A model generated the notes under the pieces. The model saw only the letters and a program-made list of their open reading frames with translations. It was not told the DNA's origin and did no database searches. A DNA stretch of 6,618 nucleotides, from contig JANQMT010000065.1 in the NCBI GenBank assembly GCA_028279945.1, forward strand, positions 1 to 6,618. Direction: 5' to 3'. Positions 1 through 5,318 of this stretch are shown in pieces. The DNA is from JAKSCF01 sp028279945 (GTDB lineage: Bacteria; Bacillota; Clostridia; Peptostreptococcales; JAAYPU01). The first letter of the stretch is position 1. Each line of letters begins with the position of its first letter. The position numbers were made by a program, and so were the translations under genes.

Positions 1-185
1 AATTTTCTGCCGATTAAATTGATAGGGACATTATGGGTTGCTTCTTTATGTATGGTTCTTATGCTTTCTATAAATGCTTCAGCATCTTCTTCTTTGCCGA
101 CAGGCTTCACATAGCCAATAAATTTAGATTTCTCTATAATATGGTTGACTTCTTTATTGGCTTCAACCGTTTTATATTGGCTCAT
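1..185 (-). CDS. yigZ: YigZ/IMPACT (UPF0029) family protein, N-terminal part, truncated by window edge
   Basis: Only the first 61 codons are present; the frame stays open to the left edge of the window. The translation begins MSQYKTVEANKEV and contains KSKFIGYVKPV, followed about 30 residues later by HKEATHNVPI. These match the start of the UPF0029/Impact N-terminal domain, where a K/S-R/K-F-I segment precedes a conserved ATHN motif. Known members (E. coli YigZ, Bacillus YvyE) are about 200 residues and cytosolic. Eukaryotic IMPACT modulates Gcn2 signalling, but the bacterial role is poorly defined. The ATG overlaps the hflX stop as ATGA. An AAGGAG Shine-Dalgarno sits at 193-198, inside the last hflX codons and 7 nt from the ATG, so translation is probably coupled to hflX. 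Family assignment is fairly firm from the motifs. No catalytic function can be given. Confidence 0.82.
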   Translation of the reverse strand, partial: MSQYKTVEANKEVNHIIEKSKFIGYVKPVGKEEDAEAFIESIRTIHKEATHNVPINLIGRK

Positions 186-1474
186 TTATTTTCTCCTTCT
201 TTAATGATAAATTTGGAATATCGATTATAGTCGGGCTGCTTTAATTCAGTTTCTATGAATGCGCCATTTTCAGTATACGCCATATTTGTCACTTTAGTGT
301 TTTCACACAAATAGGACGAAATATCCCCTTTATCAAAAGGAATTAATAATTTAACCTTAACCACATCTGCAAATAATATTTCTTTAATTTTATCCAGTAA
401 TTTATCCATACCTTGTCCATGTTTAGCCGATATATAAAGAATGTCTTCACCGGAAGGAATAATACCGTCATCGTAATTGATTTGATCCATTTTATTAAAA
501 ACGGTTATGATTTTCTTGCTTTCAACACCAATCTCTTTCAATACTTTTTGGGTCACGTCCATTTGAAATTGAAAATTTTCATAAGAAGCATCCGCAACAT
601 GAACGATTAAATCGGCATAAAGCACTTCTTCTAAAGTCGCTTTAAAAGCATCAATCAGTAAATGGGGCAGTTTACTAACAAAGCCTACCGTATCGGTAAG
701 TATGAACTCTTCATTTGTTTCAAGCTTAATATTTCTCTGAAAGGTATCTAAAGTAGCAAAAAGCATGTTTTCCGCAAAAACACTTTTGTCTTCTTTATTC
801 ACCATATGTAAAAGTTGATTCATAATCGTTGATTTACCTGCATTGGTATAGCCTACAAGGGAGACAATAGGAATATCCGATTTTTCTCTTCTCAGTCTCT
901 GTGTCTGCCGATTTTTCTTGACCGCTTCTAATTCACTTTTTATTTCAGTTGTTCTTCTTAAAATATGTCTTCTGTCTGTCTCTAATTTCTTTTCACCGGG
1001 GCCTCTGGTACCAATACCGCCACCTGTACGGGAAAGGGACCTTCCTATCCCTACAAGCCTAGATTTCCTATATTGCAGCTGCGCCAGCTCTACCTGCAGC
1101 TTCCCTTCTTTAGAAACCGCTCTTTGTGTAAATATGTCTAATATTAAAATCGTTCTATCGATGACTTTTAAATCCAGTTTTTCTTCAATGTTTCTTAACT
1201 GCATACCCGATAGTTCATCATTAAATATAACTAAATCGGCATTTAAGGTATCACAAGCATTTTTTAACTCTTCTAATTTTCCTTTTCCAATATAATATGC
1301 AGATTCCACTCTGTCTTTCTTTTGTATCAATTCTCCTACGACTTCACACCCTGCTGCCTCAGCCAACTGATCCAACTCAGCCATGGATTGTGTGATATCT
1401 TCTTTTAACTGGACTCCCATTAACACTGCTTTTTGCTTAAAATCTTCATTTGTTTCTTTATGGATGATCTCCAA
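182..1474 (-). CDS. hflX: GTPase HflX (ribosome-associated)
   Basis: A 430-residue HflX GTPase of the Obg-HflX (TRAFAC) superfamily. Family members bind the 50S subunit and split or rescue stalled ribosomes using GTP. The N-terminal HflX domain spans about residues 15-190. It ends in the glycine-rich linker typical of the family, LSRTGGGIGTRGPGEKKLE (147-165) followed by TDRR. The G domain has P-loop GYTNAGKST (208-216), the ATLDTF switch I segment (240-245), DTVGF (261-265), NKMD (327-330) and SAK (349-351). A short C-terminal domain follows. The start is TTG, 6 nt after an AGGTGA Shine-Dalgarno (1481-1486). An internal ATG at codon 19 lacks such a site and would remove residues (QKAVL) that resemble the HflX N terminus. 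Length fits the family. It lies 89 bp after yunB and overlaps the next gene by ATGA. Confidence 0.96.
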   Translation of the reverse strand: MEIIHKETNEDFKQKAVLMGVQLKEDITQSMAELDQLAEAAGCEVVGELIQKKDRVESAYYIGKGKLEELKNACDTLNADLVIFNDELSGMQLRNIEEKLDLKVIDRTILILDIFTQRAVSKEGKLQVELAQLQYRKSRLVGIGRSLSRTGGGIGTRGPGEKKLETDRRHILRRTTEIKSELEAVKKNRQTQRLRREKSDIPIVSLVGYTNAGKSTIMNQLLHMVNKEDKSVFAENMLFATLDTFQRNIKLETNEEFILTDTVGFVSKLPHLLIDAFKATLEEVLYADLIVHVADASYENFQFQMDVTQKVLKEIGVESKKIITVFNKMDQINYDDGIIPSGEDILYISAKHGQGMDKLLDKIKEILFADVVKVKLLIPFDKGDISSYLCENTKVTNMAYTENGAFIETELKQPDYNRYSKFIIKEGENK

Positions 1475-1480
1475 AACGCG

Positions 1481-1486
1481 TCACCT
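1481..1486 (-). promoter_or_regulatory. Ribosome binding site of hflX (supports TTG start)
   Basis: AGGTGA on the minus strand lies 6 nt upstream of the TTG at 1474. No comparable purine-rich site precedes the first in-frame ATG at codon 19, so this site decides for the TTG start. Confidence 0.7.
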
Positions 1487-1529
1487 ACTTTATTTGGTTT
1501 ATTGACTTACTTCATATATATCTTATCCT

Positions 1530-1557
1530 ATCATAACATATTGTAATACAAATCAAA
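1530..1557 (-). promoter_or_regulatory. Weak candidate promoter between yunB and hflX
   Basis: On the minus strand, TATGAT (1530-1535) lies 16 nt from TTTGAT (1552-1557), or 15 nt from TTGATT (1551-1556). That is a loose fit to a sigma-A promoter. It would give hflX a leader of about 50 nt and its own vegetative expression apart from yunB. No terminator hairpin is visible after the yunB stop, so read-through from yunB is equally possible. The region is AT-rich and such matches arise easily by chance. Confidence 0.3.
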
Positions 1558-1563
1558 CTCTTT

Positions 1564-2238
1564 TTACTCGACACCAGGTGCTAAGTTGAGTATTTCATCT
1601 TCAGGTACAAATATATAGCTTTGAGGTACTTCTCCTACAATGACGGTTTCTGCTATGGGTACTATTGTCTTAACACTAATGGTATTGGTTTTAAAAGGTA
1701 CTATAATTTTTGCAAATGTTTCTACCTCTAAAAATATTTTATGTCGTGTTTGGTTAATGCCTGAATCCTCAAATTCAGTTTTAAAGTTGACTTTTGCCAT
1801 TCCTATGGGGATAATATTTAACTTTATCATAGGTCCATACTGAGATAATATTTGGCTGCCTAAAATACTTCCAATAGGAATCATAATTTGAGAAGTAAAA
1901 TCTTGAATATTTTTCTGAATTAATAAAGTCACATCAGATGCAATTTTATTCATAAGAACGGTATTGGCTTGAAGCAACGTGATATTACCCTCATTATCCA
2001 TCTCAAAATGAACAAGATCATTATAATCAATTTTTCCGGAAAATTCAGTATGTACAGATTCTTGAACTGCCTCATTGGTAATGGACTTTACCCTCATCTC
2101 CGCAATGTTAAATACCGTAGGTCTTATTTTATGTTCTAAATACAAAAAACCATATATTAAAATTAAGCATATTAAAATAATAAACATAAAAAATTTTAAT
2201 ACAGGTTTACTTGTTTTGTTCCTGGCTCTCTTTTTCAT
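1564..2238 (-). CDS. yunB: Sporulation protein YunB
   Basis: A 224-residue YunB-family protein when read from the ATG at 2238. The N terminus is basic (MKKRARNK), followed by one hydrophobic segment at about residues 16-34, so the protein is probably membrane-anchored with most of it outside the cytosol. The body carries the YunB pattern: an ANTVLMNKIASDVT block, then IPIGSILGSQIL, a GPMIKLNIIPIG stretch, and a beta-rich tail with VPIAETVIVGEVPQSY. In Bacillus subtilis, yunB is expressed in the mother cell under sigma-E and affects spore formation; its biochemical role is unknown. An in-frame ATG at 2253 would add five residues but has no Shine-Dalgarno. The ATG at 2238 has a run of six G residues 7 nt upstream, so I prefer it. 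It implies a spore-forming host. Confidence 0.9.
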   Translation of the reverse strand: MKKRARNKTSKPVLKFFMFIILICLILIYGFLYLEHKIRPTVFNIAEMRVKSITNEAVQESVHTEFSGKIDYNDLVHFEMDNEGNITLLQANTVLMNKIASDVTLLIQKNIQDFTSQIMIPIGSILGSQILSQYGPMIKLNIIPIGMAKVNFKTEFEDSGINQTRHKIFLEVETFAKIIVPFKTNTISVKTIVPIAETVIVGEVPQSYIFVPEDEILNLAPGVE

Positions 2239-2245
2239 GCACACG

Positions 2246-2251
2246 CCCCCC
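2246..2251 (-). promoter_or_regulatory. Ribosome binding site of yunB (decides the start)
   Basis: Six consecutive G residues on the minus strand lie 7 nt upstream of the ATG at 2238. They can pair with the CCUCC anti-Shine-Dalgarno using one or two G-U or mismatched positions. The run overlaps the alternative upstream ATG at 2253, which argues that the upstream ATG is not the initiator. Confidence 0.5.
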
Positions 2252-2260
2252 ATTTTAGGT

Positions 2261-2284
2261 GGTATGTTATATATATATTTATGA
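2261..2284 (-). promoter_or_regulatory. Possible sigma-E-like promoter of yunB
   Basis: CATACC (2261-2266, minus strand) resembles the sigma-E -10 element CATACA, and TCATAAA (2278-2284) resembles part of the -35 element KMATATT. The 11-nt spacer is shorter than usual for sigma-E promoters, so this is weak. It is listed because yunB is sigma-E-dependent in Bacillus. If used, transcription would begin near 2253, which would also exclude the ATG at 2253 as a start. Confidence 0.25.
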
Positions 2285-2300
2285 AAGGATCAAAACGTGC

Positions 2301-2337
2301 AAATAAAAAAAGGTAAAAATTAAATTTTACCTTTTTT
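2301..2337 (-). terminator. Intrinsic terminator of codY (possibly bidirectional)
   Basis: A 13-bp perfect stem pairs 2306-2318 with 2325-2337 around a 6-nt loop. It has a short GC core (GGT/ACC) and A/T-rich ends. Read on the minus strand, the 3' arm runs into TTTTTTTATTT, giving a U-tract. It begins about 45 nt after the codY stop and separates codY from yunB. The A-tract/T-tract symmetry means the plus strand could also terminate here, but no gene on that strand needs it. The stem is low in GC, as is common in very AT-rich Clostridia. Confidence 0.8.
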
Positions 2338-2381
2338 ATTTCCGTTAGTATATCGTAATAAATTAGATTTTAAACATTATA

Positions 2382-3161
2382 TTATAATTCTAGTCTTTTT
2401 AACTCGTCCATTAACTTGTCATTAAGTATTCTTATATGTGTCCCTTTCATTCCCAGAGATCTTGACTCAATAACCCCTGCACTTTCAAATTTTCTCAGTG
2501 CATTAACGATTACTGATCGTGTAATTCCTACTCTATCTGCAATTTTACTTGCTACCAACAATCCTTCATTACCTTCTAATTCAGCAAATATATGTTGAAC
2601 AGCTTCTAATTCAGAATAAGATAAAGTACCTAAAGCCATCTGAACTACTGCTTTTTTCCTAGATTCTTCTTCATGTTCTGAGGTCTTTGATCTTAAGATC
2701 TCAATACCTACAATAGTAGCGCCATATTCTCCTAAAATAATATCCTCTACATCAAATTTATTATCATATCTTGCAACAATTAGAGTGCCTTGTCTTTGAC
2801 CATTTGCGTATATAGGAAATATGGTAACATATTTATCTAAAGTGTTGTAGTCATACTTAAATATTGTCAAAGATTCTTCGCCTGTAATATTCAGTTTTGT
2901 TTCAGTAATTTTCAGGAATTCTTCATTATATTCATTTGGAACTTTCTCAATACCTGTTTCTGGATCTATAATGACCGGACTATCTGCTTTAATAATGAGT
3001 TTTAATCCTAATACTTTTCCTCTTTTACTTATTACATATACATTGGATTGCAAAAGGCTCCCTAACATTTCACATAAATCACTAAAAGACACGGAATCAT
3101 CATTAGTCATTTGTAGTACGGAATTAAGCCTTCTGGTCTTTTCTAACAACTGCGCTGACAT
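2382..3161 (-). CDS. codY: GTP-sensing global transcriptional repressor CodY
   Basis: A 259-residue CodY, the same length as the Bacillus subtilis protein. CodY binds DNA when loaded with branched-chain amino acids and GTP, and controls nutrient-starvation, virulence and sporulation genes. The N-terminal GAF domain covers about residues 1-155 (VYVISKRGKVLG at 41-52, AEYGATIVG-type segment as GEYGATIVG at 144-152). A linker helix contains KKAVVQMALGTLSYSELEA. The winged helix-turn-helix is very well conserved, with ASKIADRVGITRSVIVNALR at 204-223 and then ESAGVIESRSLGMKGTHI. In contrast, the loop near residues 58-75 differs strongly from Bacillus CodY (see findings). The ATG start is supported by a strong Shine-Dalgarno, and a promoter lies immediately upstream. 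Autoregulation is plausible but unproven. Confidence 0.98.
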   Translation of the reverse strand: MSAQLLEKTRRLNSVLQMTNDDSVSFSDLCEMLGSLLQSNVYVISKRGKVLGLKLIIKADSPVIIDPETGIEKVPNEYNEEFLKITETKLNITGEESLTIFKYDYNTLDKYVTIFPIYANGQRQGTLIVARYDNKFDVEDIILGEYGATIVGIEILRSKTSEHEEESRKKAVVQMALGTLSYSELEAVQHIFAELEGNEGLLVASKIADRVGITRSVIVNALRKFESAGVIESRSLGMKGTHIRILNDKLMDELKRLEL

Positions 3162-3169
3162 CGAAAAAA

Positions 3170-3177
3170 CCTCCTTT
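3170..3177 (-). promoter_or_regulatory. Strong ribosome binding site of codY
   Basis: AAAGGAGG followed by T, on the minus strand, is a near-perfect Shine-Dalgarno placed about 8 nt before the ATG at 3161. It confirms the start and suggests efficient translation. Confidence 0.85.
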
Positions 3178-3188
3178 CATCAACTATC

Positions 3189-3216
3189 ATTATAACTATT
3201 TTTTCTTTAAAGGCAA
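3189..3216 (-). promoter_or_regulatory. Sigma-A-type promoter of codY
   Basis: On the minus strand a perfect -10 hexamer TATAAT (3189-3194) follows TTGCCT (3211-3216, four of six matches to TTGACA) with a 16-nt spacer. Transcription would start near 3182, leaving a leader of about 20 nt that contains the Shine-Dalgarno. This gives codY a transcript separate from topA-hslVU. Confidence 0.65.
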
Positions 3217-3231
3217 GTTAATTTTTAATTA

Positions 3232-3246
3232 AATATCTCGAAAATT
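3232..3246 (-). promoter_or_regulatory. Weak CodY-box-like sequence upstream of codY
   Basis: The minus strand reads AATTTTCGAGATATT, matching 11 of 15 positions of the CodY consensus AATTTTCWGAAAATT; the first seven bases are perfect. It lies 15 nt upstream of the -35 element of the codY promoter. Binding there could affect codY autoregulation or act as a roadblock to read-through from hslU. In AT-rich DNA a four-mismatch hit is weak evidence. Confidence 0.3.
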
Positions 3247-3258
3247 CAAAATATTAGA

Positions 3259-3320
3259 ACAGACTCTTCTATAAAGGGTCATTAAGTGACAGCACTTTAT
3301 AGAAGAATATACGGACTCTT
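3259..3320. repeat. Pair of near-identical decamers flanking the hairpin
   Basis: ACAGACTCTT (3259-3268) and ACGGACTCTT (3311-3320) are direct repeats differing at one base, with starts 52 bp apart, about five helical turns. The left copy overlaps the first four bases of the inverted repeat. The right copy lies 4 nt beyond it. They could be two binding sites on one DNA face or remnants of a target duplication. Confidence 0.5.
3265..3306. repeat. Long inverted repeat between hslU and codY
   Basis: TCTTCTATAAAG (3265-3276) and CTTTATAGAAGA (3295-3306) form a perfect 12-bp inverted repeat. Inside it, GTCAT (3278-3282) and GTGAC (3286-3290) can form a second stem with one wobble pair and a TAA loop, so the whole 42-nt unit can fold into a single interrupted hairpin. 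It begins about 58 nt after the hslU stop. Neither strand has a U-tract next to the stem, so it is not a standard intrinsic terminator. It could be an mRNA 3'-end stabiliser or processing site for the topA-hslVU transcript, an operator, or a small mobile-element relic. Confidence 0.7.
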
Positions 3321-3363
3321 TTAAAATACTATTCAATATATATCGTATATTATTTCCTATACT

Positions 3364-4752
3364 TTATAAAATATATTTATCAATTTCATCAATATATACG
3401 GTTTCTTTAAACTTGCTTTTAACGTAATCACTATCTATAATGACTGACTCTTCATTGACATCGGATATTTCAAAAGATATATCTTCCAATAGGTTTTCCA
3501 TTACGGTGTGCAATCTTCTTGCTCCTATATTTTCCGATTGCTCATTCATCAAAAAAGCAACATTTGCGATTTCATCTACTGCATCTTCAGTAAAATGCAC
3601 GTTAACATCTTCTGTTTCCAATAACATTTTGTGCTGCTTAATTAATGCATTTTCCGGATCCACCAAGATTTTTCTAAACACTTCTTTTGTAAGATTTTCT
3701 AATTCTACTCGTATTGGAAATCTACCTTGAAGCTCAGGAATGAGATCCGTTACCTTAGAAGTATGGAATGCACCGGCACCAATAAATAATATATAATCTG
3801 TTTTTACAGGGCCATGCTTGGTGTTAACAACACTACCTTCTACTATGGGTAAAATATCTCTTTGTACACCCTCTCTGGATACATCGGCACCGCCCTTAAA
3901 GCTAGGTGTTGCAATTTTATCTATCTCATCAATAAATATAATGCCATTTTGTTCGGCATTATCTAAAGCCTCACTAATAACCTGATCCATATCCAGTAAA
4001 TTTTGTGCTTCTTGCTCTCTCAAAATCTTACGGGCATCTTTCACAAATACTTTCTTTTTCTTTTTTTTCTGAGGCATCATGTCTCCAAAAATATTGCCTA
4101 TACTAATACTAATGGCCTCACTACCAAGGTGCATCATATTAAGGCCATTGGCATTATTATTAACTTCAATTTCAATAAGCTGGTCTTCTAACAGCCCTCT
4201 TTTTAACTGTTCTTTTACTTGGTTTCTCTGCAATTCAGAATCATCTTTTGGTTGGTCAAACTCTTCCTTGCTCTGATTAAATTGGCTGTTATTCAATATA
4301 AAATCAAAGGGACTCTTGACACCGCTTTCTTTCTTTTTACTGGGTACAAAAGCATCCAATATTTTTTCTTCTGCTATCTTTTCTGCCAGTTCATATTTTT
4401 CATTCATACGGTTTTGCTTAACCAATCGAATAGAAGTTTCAACTAAATCTCTTACCATAGATTCTACATCTCGGCCTACATATCCAACCTCTGTATATTT
4501 TGTCGCTTCTACCTTAACAAAAGGTGCCTCAATTAATTTTGCAAGACGCCTTGCGATCTCAGTCTTTCCTACCCCTGTAGGACCCATCATCAAAATGTTC
4601 TTAGGCGTGATTTCGTCTCTCATTTCATCAGGTAATCTATTTCTTCTGTATCGGTTCCTAAGTGCTACCGCTACAGACTTTTTCGCTTTTTCTTGACCGA
4701 TGATATATTTATCCAATTCCATTACAATTTCCTTAGGTGTCAAATTTCTCAT
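3364..4752 (-). CDS. hslU: ATP-dependent protease ATPase subunit HslU (ClpY)
   Basis: A 462-residue AAA+ unfoldase, close to Bacillus ClpY in length. HslU hexamers unfold substrates and feed them to the HslV peptidase. Visible motifs are Walker A GPTGVGKT (57-64), pore loop GYVG (90-93), Walker B IIFIDE (271-276), sensor-1 region ILFIGAGAF (321-329), the arginine finger in LQGRFPIRVEL (R344) and sensor-2 GARRLHTV (411-418). The charged, less conserved I domain lies between about 110 and 240 and includes a run of six lysines (229-234). The C terminus, KYIL, keeps the tail that docks into HslV. The ATG overlaps the hslV stop as ATGA. Its Shine-Dalgarno AGGAGG (4762-4767) is inside hslV, so the two subunits are probably translated in a coupled way. 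Confidence 0.98.
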   Translation of the reverse strand: MRNLTPKEIVMELDKYIIGQEKAKKSVAVALRNRYRRNRLPDEMRDEITPKNILMMGPTGVGKTEIARRLAKLIEAPFVKVEATKYTEVGYVGRDVESMVRDLVETSIRLVKQNRMNEKYELAEKIAEEKILDAFVPSKKKESGVKSPFDFILNNSQFNQSKEEFDQPKDDSELQRNQVKEQLKRGLLEDQLIEIEVNNNANGLNMMHLGSEAISISIGNIFGDMMPQKKKKKKVFVKDARKILREQEAQNLLDMDQVISEALDNAEQNGIIFIDEIDKIATPSFKGGADVSREGVQRDILPIVEGSVVNTKHGPVKTDYILFIGAGAFHTSKVTDLIPELQGRFPIRVELENLTKEVFRKILVDPENALIKQHKMLLETEDVNVHFTEDAVDEIANVAFLMNEQSENIGARRLHTVMENLLEDISFEISDVNEESVIIDSDYVKSKFKETVYIDEIDKYIL

Positions 4753-5297
4753 TCTTTTTCTCCTCCTAAAGATTCCATACTAATACTATTATTTGTATAT
4801 ACACAAATAGATGCAGCAATTTCTAAAGATTTTTTAACGATGTCTTTAGCACCCAATTGCGTATTATCAAATAACGCTTTAGCAGCCGCAAAAGCATAAT
4901 TTCCGCCTGAACCAATAGCAATGACATCATCATCCGGCTCTATGACTTCACCACTTCCTGATATCAATAATATATCATCTTTATCCGCAGCCAGCATAAG
5001 CGCTTCTAAACGCCTGAGTATTTTATCCTTTCGCCATTCTTGAGCTAAAGATACTGCAGCACGTTTTAAATTTCCACCATGTTCTTCTAATTTATTCTCG
5101 AATTTTTCAGTTAGTGTAAAGGCATCTGCAACAGACCCTGCAAATCCTGATAAAACTGTGCCTTTGTATATTCTTCTTACTTTTTTGGCTTTATGTTTCA
5201 TTATTGATGCCTGACCAAAAGTTACTTGCCCGTCACCTCCAATGCAAATATCTTTGTCGTTTCTTCTTACCACTACAATGGTTGTTCCATGAAACAT
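4749..5297 (-). CDS. hslV: ATP-dependent protease proteolytic subunit HslV (ClpQ)
   Basis: A 182-residue Ntn-hydrolase peptidase of the proteasome beta family, the proteolytic core partner of HslU. The N terminus reads MFHGTTIVVV. By analogy with E. coli MTTIV, the first threonine (T5) is the likely nucleophile, exposed after removal of Met-Phe-His-Gly. Other family features are GGDGQVTFG (20-28), KKVRR (38-42, with K39 the likely catalytic lysine), GFAGSVADAFTL (51-62) and AIGSGGNYA (127-135). An in-frame ATG at 5312 would add five residues. It has no Shine-Dalgarno, and its own sequence overlaps the GGAGG that serves the ATG at 5297, so I choose 5297. The gene lies 21 bp after topA, consistent with one operon. 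Confidence 0.97.
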   Translation of the reverse strand: MFHGTTIVVVRRNDKDICIGGDGQVTFGQASIMKHKAKKVRRIYKGTVLSGFAGSVADAFTLTEKFENKLEEHGGNLKRAAVSLAQEWRKDKILRRLEALMLAADKDDILLISGSGEVIEPDDDVIAIGSGGNYAFAAAKALFDNTQLGAKDIVKKSLEIAASICVYTNNSISMESLGGEKE

Positions 5298-5305
5298 AAT
5301 TACTT

Positions 5306-5310
5306 CCTCC
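5306..5310 (-). promoter_or_regulatory. Ribosome binding site of hslV (decides the start)
   Basis: GGAGG on the minus strand lies 8 nt upstream of the ATG at 5297. It overlaps the alternative ATG at 5310-5312, which has only A/T-rich sequence before it. The shorter start also places the catalytic threonine close to the N terminus, as the family requires. Confidence 0.8.
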
Positions 5311-5318
5311 ATATTTTT

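Noticed and set aside
918..1295. 125-residue open frame on the plus strand opposite hflX
   Set aside because: It lies entirely antisense to a clear HflX coding region, shows low-complexity Ser/Phe composition typical of a shadow frame, and has no family motif.
3265..3306. Inverted repeat as the intrinsic terminator of hslU
   Set aside because: Neither strand has a run of T after the stem; the downstream minus-strand sequence is GTCTGTTCTAATATT. Kept as a repeat of unknown role instead.
3335..3351. Small AATATA/TATATT hairpin just after the hslU stop
   Set aside because: The stem is six A/T pairs only, with no U-tract; such structures are expected by chance in this AT-rich spacer.
3162..3363. 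Riboswitch, T-box leader or small protein gene in the hslU-codY spacer
   Set aside because: The predicted codY leader is only about 20 nt, no T-box or known aptamer core is visible, and no open frame with a ribosome binding site is present.
4316..4696. 126-residue open frame on the plus strand opposite hslU
   Set aside because: It is antisense to the Walker A and pore-loop part of hslU, with no ribosome binding site or recognisable motif seen.
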